From Candidatus Aminicenantes bacterium UBA4820 (GTDB lineage: Bacteria; Acidobacteriota; UBA4820): a stretch of DNA of 24,317 nt. Location: assembly GCA_002402325.1 (NCBI GenBank), contig DHFQ01000102.1, positions 1 to 24,317 on the forward strand. The letters are read 5' to 3'. The notes beneath the pieces are model-generated. The model saw nothing but the letters and a program-made list of their open reading frames with translations. It was not told the origin of the DNA and searched no databases. Position numbers and translations under genes: made by a program. Shown in pieces: positions 15,249 to 23,386 of this stretch (position 1 is its first letter; each line of letters starts with the position of its first letter).

Positions 15249-18026
15249 CTAAATATTTCTCTCCTCAATTTTTGTCTCGTATGCTTCGATGACATCTCCA
15301 ACCTTTATGTCGTTGAAATTTTCAACTCCTATTCCACATTCAAGCCCTTCTTTGACTTCTGAGGCATCATCTTTAAATCGTTTTAATGATTTAAGCGAAC
15401 TTTCATATATTACAACATTGTCTCTTAATATCCTTATTTTAGAACTTCTTGTAATTTTGCCATCTGTAACCATTGCTCCTGCGATTGTCCCAACTCCGGA
15501 TATTTTGAATGTTTCTTTAACCTCCGCGTGTCCTAAAACAATTTCCTTTTCAATCGGTTTAAGCAAGCCTTTCATAGCAAGTCTAATATCGTCAATGAGA
15601 GTGTAAATTACAGTGAAGGTCCTTATGTCAACACCTTCATCTCTTGCAAGATCTGATGCCTTTTTATCAGCCCTTACATTAAACCCAATTATTATTGCAT
15701 TGCTTGCGGATGCAAGTAAAACATCGCTTTCTGTTATTGCTCCAACTCCAGAGTGAACCACTCTAACTTTTATTTCCTCGTTTGAAAGTTCAGTAAGTTG
15801 ATTGCTTATTACTTCAACCGATCCCTGAACATCACCTTTTACAATTATCGATAATTCTTGAACTTCGCCCTCTTTTATTGCACCAAAAACATTTTCAAGA
15901 GAAACCCTTTTCTTTTGAAGGGCAGCCTCTTTTTCTTTTTCCCTTCTGAATTGGGAAACCTGCCTTGCTACTGCTTCAGATTCCACAACCTGAAAGAGAG
16001 AACCAACAGATGGAACTTCCGTAAAGCCAAGAACCTCAACAGGAGTTGAAGGAGGAGCCTCTTCCAACTTTTCTCCCTTTTCGGTGTAAAGTTGTCTTAC
16101 TCTTCCGGAAGTTGATCCGCAAAGGAAGACATCACCTATTTTTACGGTTCCATCCTGAACAAGGACAGTTGCAACTGGACCTCTATTTTTATCAAGTTTT
16201 GCCTCAAGAACAGTTCCCGTTCCCTTTGAATCCGGAACAGCCTTTAGGTCCATCATTTCAGCGGTCAAAGAAATCATATCAAGCAAAGTGTCTATTCCTA
16301 TTCTTTTTTTCGCTGAAATAGGAACCATTACAGTGTCTCCACCAAAATCTTCAGAAACTATGTTGTATTGCATCAATTCTCTTTTCACTTTGTCGGGAGA
16401 GGCGTCAGGCTTATCAATTTTATTTATTGCAACTATTATAGGCACTCTGGCAGCTTTGCAATGGTTGATTGCCTCAACAGTTTGTGGCATTACGCCATCA
16501 TCCGCTGCAACAACGAGTATTACTATATCAGTAACTTTTGCTCCTCTTGCCCTCATCATTGTAAAAGCTTCATGCCCTGGTGTATCAAGGAAAACAAATT
16601 CCTTGTCTTTGTGCTTCACCTTGTAAGCACCAATGTGCTGTGTCATACCACCAAACTCTTTTGAAGTTATTTCAATGTTGTGAATGGCTTCAAGAAGGCT
16701 TGATTTTCCATGGTCAACATGCCCCATAACTGTTACTATCGGAGCCCTTGTAACCTTCTGTCCCTCCCTCGGGGATTCTTGAGACATAACCAACTCTTCC
16801 TCAAAAGAGATAACTTCAGCCTGATAACCAAAACTTGAACATATTTGAATTGCAAGTTGCGGGTCAAGGGGCTGGTTTATAGTAAGAAGGACGTTTCTCA
16901 TCATAAATTTTGAAATTATATCTTTAACTTTCACATTTATTTTTTCTGCGAGTTCTTTTACGGTGATCCCTTCTCTAATAAAGATAGCCTCGCCCTTTTC
17001 AGCCTTTTCCTGATCTTTGATAAACTCCTGTTCAATCTTTTCTTCTCTTTCCTGCTTTGCCTGAAATTTTTCAAGTCTTCTTTCCCTTTTGCTTTTCTTC
17101 TTTGCTTCAGGAAATTTTACAGCGGGGATAATAGGGATAAGTTGGTCCGCTGGTTTTTCGAGGTTTTTGTTTGGAAATTCAAGCGGTTGATTGCCCCAAT
17201 CTCTGGATTGGTCAGTTGGAGGAATAGAAACTTTACCTTCATCAACTCTTTTTTCCTCTTCTTTATGTTTAATCTCTTTTTTTGGCAATTCTCTGTGGGG
17301 ATATGTAGTTGTAACCTCCTTTGGTGGTGCTTTTGGAAGGACAACCTTTCTAATTTCTTCCTTTTTTTTCTTTGGAAACCCTTGTTCTACAAAGGTTACT
17401 TTGACCGGTTCATTGGTAACTTCCTTGGTAACCTCCTCTTTTTCTTCAACTCTCTCTTCAACTTTAACAGGTTCTATTTTATCTTCGACCTTTAATTCTT
17501 CTTTCTCTTTTTCTGGTCTTGCCTTTTTTATTATTTTGGGTTTAAAGAGCGGTTTTTTCTCTACCGTAACTTTTGGTTCCAATTTTTCTTCAACTTTTTC
17601 CTCGACAACCGCTTGAGGAGCAACGATGACCTCTTCAACTTTTTCTTCCTTTTTCTCTTCAACTTTTTCTTTTTCTAATTCAACCGAAGGTTGATGTGGG
17701 GGAGGGACGGGGAGCAATTCATCCTCTTTAATCTTTGTCAAAGGCTTTGAAACCCTGAAAACAGCCCTACCACCCTCTTTTTTAGGAATCTGTGTAACAA
17801 CTTTGAGTTTCTCTTCTTCAATGACTTCAATTTTTTTTGCAATTTCTTCTTTTTTGTCTTCTTTATTTAATTGGACAACCTTTCCTGATGAAGAATCAAT
17901 CACATTTTCTTCAACCATTGAAACTACTGCCTTTACTGAATAACCGGCATCTTGCAATTCTTTTAAGAGCACCTTGCTATCGCGTCCGATTTTCTTTGCA
18001 AGTTCCCAGACCCTTAACTTCGCCAT
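15249..18026 (-). CDS. infB: Translation initiation factor IF-2
   Basis: IF-2 brings fMet-tRNA to the 30S subunit and promotes subunit joining with GTP. An N-terminal IF2_N helical unit (MAKLRVWELAKKIGRDSKVL) is followed by ~270 residues of Glu/Lys/Val/Pro-rich linker. A second IF2_N unit (IREGITVKELAEKINVKVKD) begins near residue 350. The G domain shows GHVDHGKS at 435-442, GGMTQHIGAY, DTPGHEAF and NKID at 535-538. Domains II-IV follow, ending near EAYETKIEERN. The P-loop ends in Ser where Thr is usual, and the switch reads GGMTQ instead of GGITQ; both are conservative. The start follows the nusA stop by one base, with GAGGAG rather far upstream, which fits coupling. Confidence 0.97.
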   Translation of the reverse strand: MAKLRVWELAKKIGRDSKVLLKELQDAGYSVKAVVSMVEENVIDSSSGKVVQLNKEDKKEEIAKKIEVIEEEKLKVVTQIPKKEGGRAVFRVSKPLTKIKEDELLPVPPPHQPSVELEKEKVEEKKEEKVEEVIVAPQAVVEEKVEEKLEPKVTVEKKPLFKPKIIKKARPEKEKEELKVEDKIEPVKVEERVEEKEEVTKEVTNEPVKVTFVEQGFPKKKKEEIRKVVLPKAPPKEVTTTYPHRELPKKEIKHKEEEKRVDEGKVSIPPTDQSRDWGNQPLEFPNKNLEKPADQLIPIIPAVKFPEAKKKSKRERRLEKFQAKQEREEKIEQEFIKDQEKAEKGEAIFIREGITVKELAEKINVKVKDIISKFMMRNVLLTINQPLDPQLAIQICSSFGYQAEVISFEEELVMSQESPREGQKVTRAPIVTVMGHVDHGKSSLLEAIHNIEITSKEFGGMTQHIGAYKVKHKDKEFVFLDTPGHEAFTMMRARGAKVTDIVILVVAADDGVMPQTVEAINHCKAARVPIIVAINKIDKPDASPDKVKRELMQYNIVSEDFGGDTVMVPISAKKRIGIDTLLDMISLTAEMMDLKAVPDSKGTGTVLEAKLDKNRGPVATVLVQDGTVKIGDVFLCGSTSGRVRQLYTEKGEKLEEAPPSTPVEVLGFTEVPSVGSLFQVVESEAVARQVSQFRREKEKEAALQKKRVSLENVFGAIKEGEVQELSIIVKGDVQGSVEVISNQLTELSNEEIKVRVVHSGVGAITESDVLLASASNAIIIGFNVRADKKASDLARDEGVDIRTFTVIYTLIDDIRLAMKGLLKPIEKEIVLGHAEVKETFKISGVGTIAGAMVTDGKITRSSKIRILRDNVVIYESSLKSLKRFKDDASEVKEGLECGIGVENFNDIKVGDVIEAYETKIEERNI

Positions 18027-18027
18027 A

Positions 18028-19338
18028 TTAATCTTCGCTCCTCTCCTCTGCCCACTTTCTTAAGATTGAAAGTGCGGTCTCATTCATCTGTGGCAGAGCC
18101 ATTAGTTCTTCATCACTTAAAATATCAATTGATTCTTTATTTGCCCAACCCCTTTTATGCAACTCTTCTATCGCTTTCAAAGGCACGCCGGGAATTTCTG
18201 GAAAATCGTTAGAAGAAAACTCTTTGGATTCTTCTTTCTGAGTTCCATTCTGCCCTGAAGACATAACTGCAAGCAACTCTTCTTTTTTCTGCCCTTCGCT
18301 TTTAACTGAAAGATCCCATCCAACAAGTTCACCCGCAAGTTTTACATTCTGTCCTTTCTTACCAATGCACAAAGAAAGTTGATCATCAGAAACAATAATT
18401 TCCATCTTCTTTTCCTTTTGATCAACTATTTCAACTCTCGTTATCACTGCGGGTGCGAGGGCAGCCTTCACATATTCTGTAAGTTCTTCCTTGTAAGAAA
18501 TTATATCAATTTTTTCACCTCTAAGTTCTCTGGTAACAGATTGAACCCTCATTCCTCTCATTCCTATGCACGCTCCAATTGGGTCAATCTCTTTATCCTT
18601 TGACATTACAGCCATCTTTGTTCTTTCTCCAGGGTCTCTTGCAACGCCTTTTATCAAAACCGTTCCATCGTAAATTTCTGGAACCTCCATCGTAAAAAGT
18701 TTTTCAACAAATTCTGGACGGGTTCTACTCAAAACGATTTGATTTCCACCCTTTGCCTGATCGCGAACTTCAACGATTAAGGCTCTTATTCTTTCACCTT
18801 GAGAAAACCTTTCCGTCCTTCTTACCTGTTCAGAAATTGGAAGTATTGCCTCTGTTCTTCCTATATCAATGATGTAGTTTCCCCTTTCAATTCTTTTTAT
18901 TATTCCATTTATGATTGTTCCAACTTTTTCCTTAAATTCATTGAAAATTATCTCCCTTTCAGCCTCTTTTATTTTTTGCGTCAAAACCTGTTTTGCCTGT
19001 TGAGCCGCTACCCTTCCCATTTCAGGGTTTGTGTCAAGGGGAAATTCAAGTTCATCGCCTATGCCTATATCTTCTATAAACCTCTGCGCCTCTTTTAAAC
19101 GGATGTGAAATGTAGGATTAAATTCCTCTGCTTCAATATCATCAGGGACAACCATCATTATCTTAAAAAGTTCAACCTGACCGTCTTGCTGATTAAAATG
19201 TCCGACAAGTTGCTCTTTAGTTTTTAAGACCTTCTTTGCAGCAGCGACCATTGCCTCTTCAAGGGCATTTATGATTACTTCTCTACTTAAGCCCTTTTCC
19301 CTTCCAACCATTTCAATTGCTTGAAGAACCTCATTCAT
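18028..19338 (-). CDS. nusA: Transcription termination/antitermination protein NusA
   Basis: NusA binds RNA polymerase and nascent RNA and affects pausing, termination and antitermination. The N-terminal domain (MNEVLQAIEMVGREKGLSRE) is followed by an S1 domain (about 130-205), KH1 (about 210-280, with IGACIGMRGMRVQSVTRELR) and KH2 (about 285-345, with LCIGKKGQNVKLAGELVGWD). A short helix-hairpin-helix-like tail ends the protein (PLKAIEELHKRGWANKESID). At 436 residues it lacks the two full acidic repeats of E. coli NusA. AGGAG lies seven bases before the ATG. The ylxR and L7Ae-like genes that often sit between nusA and infB are absent. Confidence 0.97.
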   Translation of the reverse strand: MNEVLQAIEMVGREKGLSREVIINALEEAMVAAAKKVLKTKEQLVGHFNQQDGQVELFKIMMVVPDDIEAEEFNPTFHIRLKEAQRFIEDIGIGDELEFPLDTNPEMGRVAAQQAKQVLTQKIKEAEREIIFNEFKEKVGTIINGIIKRIERGNYIIDIGRTEAILPISEQVRRTERFSQGERIRALIVEVRDQAKGGNQIVLSRTRPEFVEKLFTMEVPEIYDGTVLIKGVARDPGERTKMAVMSKDKEIDPIGACIGMRGMRVQSVTRELRGEKIDIISYKEELTEYVKAALAPAVITRVEIVDQKEKKMEIIVSDDQLSLCIGKKGQNVKLAGELVGWDLSVKSEGQKKEELLAVMSSGQNGTQKEESKEFSSNDFPEIPGVPLKAIEELHKRGWANKESIDILSDEELMALPQMNETALSILRKWAEERSED

Positions 19339-19351
19339 TTAAAAACTCCTT

Positions 19352-19825
19352 CTATTTGGGAAACTTTAATTTCAGTTTTGCCTTTTTAATATTTTCAAAA
19401 GGAATCAAATTTTCAACTCCCTTTTCATCTCTTATTAAAACACTATCACTTTCAACATTTGCAATAAATCCCTCATAAGTCGATTGTCTTTTTTCATCAA
19501 TTTCTTTTAAAACTATAAAACATCTCTCCCCTTTGAATCTTAAAAAATCCTCTTTTCCTCTCAATTTTCTTTCAACACCGGGAGAACTTATCTCAAGAAT
19601 ATAAGAATGTGGGATAAAATCTTCAGCATCAAGTAATAAAGATAATTCTTTTGAGACTTTCTCACAATCATCAATGCTTATAGGTCTTTCAAAAGAGTCG
19701 ATGAATATTCTTAAAAGCCACCTCTTTGATGAAGTGTTTATCTCAATCTCAAAGAGTTCAAGCGAGTTTCTTTGAAGAATTTTAAGGGCGTCAATTTTCA
19801 ACCGTTCACGCCAATCCTGTTCCAT
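19352..19825 (-). CDS. rimP: Ribosome maturation factor RimP
   Basis: RimP helps assemble the 30S subunit. Its 157 residues have the two-domain pattern: SLELFEIEINTSSKRWLLRI, IDSFERPISIDDCEKVSKEL, then the diagnostic YILEISSPGVERKL and FENIKKAKLKLKF at the end. The start is the ATG at 19825 with AGGAG eight bases upstream. The frame could extend to a TTG at 19843, but that codon lies between the leader hairpin and the ribosome site. It is the first gene of the rimP-nusA-infB operon, and an intrinsic terminator lies just ahead of it. Confidence 0.95.
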   Translation of the reverse strand: MEQDWRERLKIDALKILQRNSLELFEIEINTSSKRWLLRIFIDSFERPISIDDCEKVSKELSLLLDAEDFIPHSYILEISSPGVERKLRGKEDFLRFKGERCFIVLKEIDEKRQSTYEGFIANVESDSVLIRDEKGVENLIPFENIKKAKLKLKFPK

Positions 19826-19841
19826 ATAAAATGCTCCTATC

Positions 19842-19867
19842 AAAAAAAAGTGGGCATTAGCCCACTT
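19842..19867 (-). terminator. Intrinsic terminator in the rimP-nusA-infB leader (putative attenuator)
   Basis: On the minus strand AAGTGGGC (19867-19860), loop TAAT and GCCCACTT (19855-19848) are followed by a run of T to 19842. The T-run is in the sense of rimP, which starts 17 bases downstream, and no minus-strand gene ends upstream. It therefore sits between the predicted promoter and the first gene. On the plus strand no T-run follows. Confidence 0.85.
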
Positions 19868-19883
19868 CTTCTTCTCAAACTAT

Positions 19884-19912
19884 CTTATACCACACTATTT
19901 CCAAAAATGCAA
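19884..19912 (-). promoter_or_regulatory. Promoter candidate for the rimP operon
   Basis: On the minus strand TTGCAT, a 17-base spacer ending in TGTGG, and TATAAG. The TG before the -10 gives an extended -10. Transcription would start near 19877, about 10 bases before the leader hairpin. The -35 is weak by consensus, but the same arrangement recurs at 24236-24264. Confidence 0.55.
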
Positions 19913-19968
19913 ACTCCATACAGAAAATAAAATAACCTGCGGGAATTTAATTTTCTTTTCCTTCCTTT

Positions 19969-19997
19969 TTGCCAAAGGGTGAAAGAAGTAGTAAAAT
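19969..19997 (+). promoter_or_regulatory. Promoter candidate for the bactofilin operon
   Basis: TTGCCA, a 17-base spacer and TAAAAT. The predicted start point, near 20004, leaves a leader of about ten bases that carries only the GGAG of the bactofilin gene. Confidence 0.5.
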
Positions 19998-20013
19998 AAT
20001 CAATGGAGTCAAG

Positions 20014-20373
20014 ATGTCGCCGTTTTTAAAAAAGAAACCTAAAGAATCACCACAATTTTCAGAGATTGGAACAAAGACAAACTTTGAAGGGGAACTCTTT
20101 TCAAAAGTTGATGTTATCTTAAAGGGTAAAGTTAAGGGCAAGATTGAAAGTGGGGCTAAATTCGTAACTGAATCAAATGGTTTTATTGAAGGAGAAATCT
20201 CTTCTAAAATTTCAATTATTTCTGGAAATTTAACGGGCAATCTAAAATCAGAAGAGGTAATTCTTGAAAGTGGTTCATCACTTGAAGGGTCTATAAACTA
20301 TAAAAAGTTGGTCGTAAAAAAGAGAGCCTTTATATATGGAAAGTTAAAAAATGATATTTTACGCAATCAGTGA
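20014..20373 (+). CDS. Bactofilin (polymer-forming cytoskeletal protein)
   Basis: A short charged N-terminus (MSPFLKKKPKE) is followed by a beta-helix built from repeated short strands with Gly and Ser at turns: FEGELFSKVDVILKGKVKGK, ESNGFIEGEISS, SGNLTGNLKSEEVI, SSLEGSINYKKLVV and AFIYGKL. Bactofilins self-assemble into filaments used in cell shape, stalk or motility functions. GGAG five bases before the ATG at 20014 sets the start. A longer TTG frame from 19969 would begin in the likely -35 box. The gene overlaps the next one by 23 bases. Confidence 0.9.
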   Translation: MSPFLKKKPKESPQFSEIGTKTNFEGELFSKVDVILKGKVKGKIESGAKFVTESNGFIEGEISSKISIISGNLTGNLKSEEVILESGSSLEGSINYKKLVVKKRAFIYGKLKNDILRNQ

Positions 20374-20953
20374 TAGAAATCTTGACAAAAGAAGAAATTT
20401 GAGTTTGCAATTAAGAAGATATATAGCATTAGGAGCTGATTTTATCCTTATACGAGAAAGGGGTCTCTCTGATTCTGAAATTTTCTTTTTTGCGAAAAAG
20501 TTTGTCCCTATTTGCAAGAGCAAGGGGATAAAACTTTTCATTCATAGAAGGGCAGATATTGCCTCTCTTTCTTTTGCTGATGGTGTTCATCTTCCTGAGA
20601 ATTCAATTCCAATTAGTGAAATAAAGAAAAAATTTAAAGACCTTTTAATTGTAAAAAGTTGTCATTCCTTAAAGGGAATTTTAAGTGCACAAAAAGAGGG
20701 AGCTGATTTTGTTACATATAGTCCAATTTTTGAAACCCCAAGTAAGAAGGGGATTCTTCCTAAAGTTGGATTAAAACTTTTGAAAGATGCTGTTAAAAGT
20801 GCAAAAATTCCGATTATTGCACTTGGGGGAATTGTGTCGATAGAGAGAATTGAAAAGGTGAAAGAAACGGGAGTTTATGGAATTGCTTCAATAAGACTTT
20901 TTAACGAAATTCAAGGAAAATATTTAAAAAAATATAAAAGGGGGATTCAATGA
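20351..20953 (+). CDS. ThiE/TenI-family protein (thiamine phosphate synthase-like)
   Basis: A TIM-barrel protein of 200 residues with ISDRNL, LIRERGLSDSE, ADGVHLPENSIP, VKSCHSLKGI, YSPIFETPSKKG and PIIALGGI. True ThiE enzymes bind Mg through Asp residues in NDRxD and in GQxD. Here the first reads HRRAD and the second PENS, so both are lost, as in Bacillus TenI (thiazole tautomerase). The catalytic His of TenI also seems to be replaced, by the Pro of YSPIF. It may be a TenI-like enzyme or a diverged paralogue, so I give no gene symbol. No other thiamine gene is in the window. Its stop overlaps the next start as ATGA. Confidence 0.82.
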   Translation: MIFYAISDRNLDKRRNLSLQLRRYIALGADFILIRERGLSDSEIFFFAKKFVPICKSKGIKLFIHRRADIASLSFADGVHLPENSIPISEIKKKFKDLLIVKSCHSLKGILSAQKEGADFVTYSPIFETPSKKGILPKVGLKLLKDAVKSAKIPIIALGGIVSIERIEKVKETGVYGIASIRLFNEIQGKYLKKYKRGIQ

Positions 20954-22134
20954 AAAAAGAGAATGAAGTTAAGACAAAGTGCATCCATTCAGGAGGCAAT
21001 CCTGATCCAATGTTTGGGGCAGTTATGCCACCTATTTATCAGGTCTCAACCTTTGCTTTTAAATCCGCAGAGCAGGGGAGGAAAAGATTTGAGGGAAAAG
21101 AGGAGGGTTATATCTACACAAGAATGGGTAATCCAACAATAAATGTCCTTGAAAGAGCAGTTGCCGAACTTGAAGAGGGAAAATATGCTTATGCGACCTC
21201 ATCCGGAATGTCCGCTGTTTCAACAGCAATTCTTGCAACCTGCTCAAGCAATGACCATCTTATTTGTAGTTCTGCTCTTTACGGAGCGACAAGGGTTTTG
21301 ATTGAGAATGAACTAAAAAGGTTTGGAATTGAAAGCACCTTCGTTGATACTTCAAAGAAAGAAGAGGTTGAAAAAGCCTTAAGGAAAAATACAAAAATGA
21401 TTTATATTGAAACTCCGACAAATCCCACCCTTGCAATTACCAATATTGAATGGTGTTCAAAGTTTGCACACAAAAATGGATGCATTGTAATTGTTGATAA
21501 TACCTTTTTGAGCCCAATTCTTCAAAAGCCATTAAATCTTGGTGCGGATATTGTTTTGCACTCAGTTACGAAATTTTTGAATGGTCATTCAGATGTGATA
21601 GGCGGAGTCTTGATAACAAATGAGAGGGAAATTGCAAATAAGTTGGAAAATTCTCTTCATCTTTTTGGCGGAACTATGGATCCTCATCAGGCGTATCTTG
21701 TTTTCAGAGGCATAAAAACTCTCGCCTTAAGAGTTTTGTGCGCTCAGGAAAATGCAAGGAAAGTTGCGAAATTTTTAAAAAATCATCCTAAGGTAGAAAA
21801 GGTTCTGTATCCAGAATTTGAAACTTCTAAAGAAATTAAATCAGTTATAAAAAGACAGATGAAGGGGCCTGGCGCCTTGATTTCATTTGAACTCAAGGGT
21901 GGGCTTGAAGCGGGGAAGAAACTTCTAAATGCAGTAAAGGTCGCAACCCTTGCTGTCTCATTGGGAGGAGTTGAATCACTCATTCAGCATCCCGCATCGA
22001 TGACACACTCTTCAGTCAAAAAAGAGGAAAGATTGAAGGCTGGAATTACCGATGGACTTGTAAGGCTATCGGTAGGATGTGAATGTGCGGAAGATCTTAT
22101 TGATGACTTAAAAAAGGCTCTTGATAAAATTTAG
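20950..22134 (+). CDS. Cys/Met metabolism PLP-dependent enzyme, methionine or cystathionine gamma-lyase type
   Basis: A fold-type I PLP enzyme of 394 residues. Motifs are TKCIHSGG near the N-terminus, YTRMGNPT, SSGMSAVSTAI, Tyr111 in LYGAT, ETPTNPTL, VDNTF, the PLP lysine K208 in SVTKFLNGHSDVIGG, and a C-terminal SLGGVESLIQHPASMTHSS close to Pseudomonas methionine gamma-lyase. The residue after Tyr111-Gly is Ala, where methionine gamma-lyases have Cys (C116) and cystathionine gamma-lyases usually Gly, so the substrate is unresolved. GGGGGA lies four bases before the ATG. It is the last gene of the plus operon, and its stop is 10 bases from the truA stop on the other strand. Confidence 0.92.
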   Translation: MKKENEVKTKCIHSGGNPDPMFGAVMPPIYQVSTFAFKSAEQGRKRFEGKEEGYIYTRMGNPTINVLERAVAELEEGKYAYATSSGMSAVSTAILATCSSNDHLICSSALYGATRVLIENELKRFGIESTFVDTSKKEEVEKALRKNTKMIYIETPTNPTLAITNIEWCSKFAHKNGCIVIVDNTFLSPILQKPLNLGADIVLHSVTKFLNGHSDVIGGVLITNEREIANKLENSLHLFGGTMDPHQAYLVFRGIKTLALRVLCAQENARKVAKFLKNHPKVEKVLYPEFETSKEIKSVIKRQMKGPGALISFELKGGLEAGKKLLNAVKVATLAVSLGGVESLIQHPASMTHSSVKKEERLKAGITDGLVRLSVGCECAEDLIDDLKKALDKI

Positions 22135-22144
22135 GAGAAATTGG

Positions 22145-22993
22145 TTAATTCGCTTTTGCTTTTGTAATAAGGTTGAGTTTTAAAGATTCAAAGGGATAAA
22201 GGGGAATTTCTGGAAATTCATTGTATTCGTCTTCTTTGGTGAAATCTTCTGTCTTTACATCCCAGAGATGAAGTCCCTTTGCTTCAACTGCGGGAAAGGG
22301 AAGATAGTCCAGATTTCCCTTGAGTGCATCCTTTACAAAATCAATATCAATTTTACCCGCTGAGTAGTTTATTACCATTGAAACTATAAATCTGACCATT
22401 CTATGAAGAAATGACTTTCCTTCAATTTCAAACACTAAAAGTGGTAATCTTTCATAAATGGCAAAGGAATCAACCTCTCTTTCAACCTGTGCCTCTCTTC
22501 CCTCTTTTGTTGTAAAGACTTTAAAATTGTGTTTTCCAACAATCAATTCTGTCAAATCTTTCATCCTTGAAATATCAAGTTTGTTTCTAATTTTTGATAG
22601 ATAAGGTTCGATTGGCGGAGAAACCGAATCTGAAAGATAGATAAAATAACGGTAAGTTTTTTTTATGGTCGAATATCTTGAATGAAAATCATCTGATGTC
22701 TTTGAAACTGAATAAACTCTTATGTCGTCAGGAAGGTTTGCATTTAATCCCTTAAAGATTTCTTTCGCACTTCTCTTTAAGACAGTGTCTTTGAAATGAG
22801 AAATGTAATTTCTTGCATGGACTCCTCCGTCTGTGCGAGAGCAGCCATAAATTCTTCCTTTGAAGCCAATCTTTTCAATTGCCTTTTCAATTTCCCCCTG
22901 CACACTTCTGCCTCTTTTTTGATATTGAAAACCTTTGAAAAAGGTCCCAGAGTAAGAAAGGTGAAGAATTACTCTTGGAGTTCCTTTTACCAA
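22145..22993 (-). CDS. truA: tRNA pseudouridine(38-40) synthase
   Basis: TruA modifies uridines 38-40 in the anticodon arm. The catalytic region is GCSRTDGGVHA with Asp55, where the canonical motif has Ala or Lys after the Asp. LSYSGTFFKGFQYQ, SVQGEIEKAIEK, FHSRYSTIKKTYRYFIY and FLHRMVRFIV are all family motifs. The total of 282 residues carries a somewhat long C-terminal tail (from about 245). The start is probably the TTG at 22993, because no in-frame ATG or GTG lies before the LHLSYSG strand. The ribosome site is weak and the receiver stop is three bases upstream, so coupling is likely. Confidence 0.94.
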   Translation of the reverse strand: MVKGTPRVILHLSYSGTFFKGFQYQKRGRSVQGEIEKAIEKIGFKGRIYGCSRTDGGVHARNYISHFKDTVLKRSAKEIFKGLNANLPDDIRVYSVSKTSDDFHSRYSTIKKTYRYFIYLSDSVSPPIEPYLSKIRNKLDISRMKDLTELIVGKHNFKVFTTKEGREAQVEREVDSFAIYERLPLLVFEIEGKSFLHRMVRFIVSMVINYSAGKIDIDFVKDALKGNLDYLPFPAVEAKGLHLWDVKTEDFTKEDEYNEFPEIPLYPFESLKLNLITKAKAN

Positions 22994-22996
22994 CTT

Positions 22997-23377
22997 TTAC
23001 TTTCTTTTTTCAAGAATATCCGTTATGACTTTGATAAGCCCTGATGATTGAATGGGTTTTGAAATGTAAGCTTCAGCCCCAAGAGATAGCCCTCTATCTC
23101 TATCTTCCTGCGCCCCTTCGGTTGTTATGATGACGATTGGAATATCTCTGAATTTTGGGTTTTGCTTGACAAGAGTTACAAGTTTGAGGCCATCCATAAC
23201 GGGCATATTGATGTCTGTTAGTATCATATCAACCTCTTCACTTTGCAATTTTTTCAAAGCATCAACCCCATCAACAGCCTCAACTATTTTGCAACCCTTG
23301 AACCTTTTTAAGGAAAACGAAATTAACTGCCTCATAGTTGGAGAATCTTCAACAACCAAAAAGCGGAGGTTTTCCAT
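22997..23377 (-). CDS. CheY-like single-domain response regulator
   Basis: A receiver domain alone (126 residues) with no output domain. The acidic pocket is Glu10-Asp11, the phosphoacceptor is Asp55 in ILTDINMPVMDG, and the switch residues are Thr85 and Lys107 in AYISKPI. SPTMRQLI near the N-terminus is common in CheY and chemotaxis-type receivers. AAGGAG lies five bases before the ATG. It is sandwiched between a GAF protein and truA, and no histidine kinase is in the window. Confidence 0.95.
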   Translation of the reverse strand: MENLRFLVVEDSPTMRQLISFSLKRFKGCKIVEAVDGVDALKKLQSEEVDMILTDINMPVMDGLKLVTLVKQNPKFRDIPIVIITTEGAQEDRDRGLSLGAEAYISKPIQSSGLIKVITDILEKRK

Positions 23378-23386
23378 TTACACTCC

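Noticed and set aside
17142..17616. Phe/Ser-rich plus frames opposite infB
   Set aside because: They are antisense readings of the Glu/Lys/Val linker of IF-2, with no start signals.
19947..20240. Minus frame of 97 codons opposite bactofilin
   Set aside because: It is an antisense shadow of the beta-helix repeats, and the plus frame has the ribosome site and family pattern.
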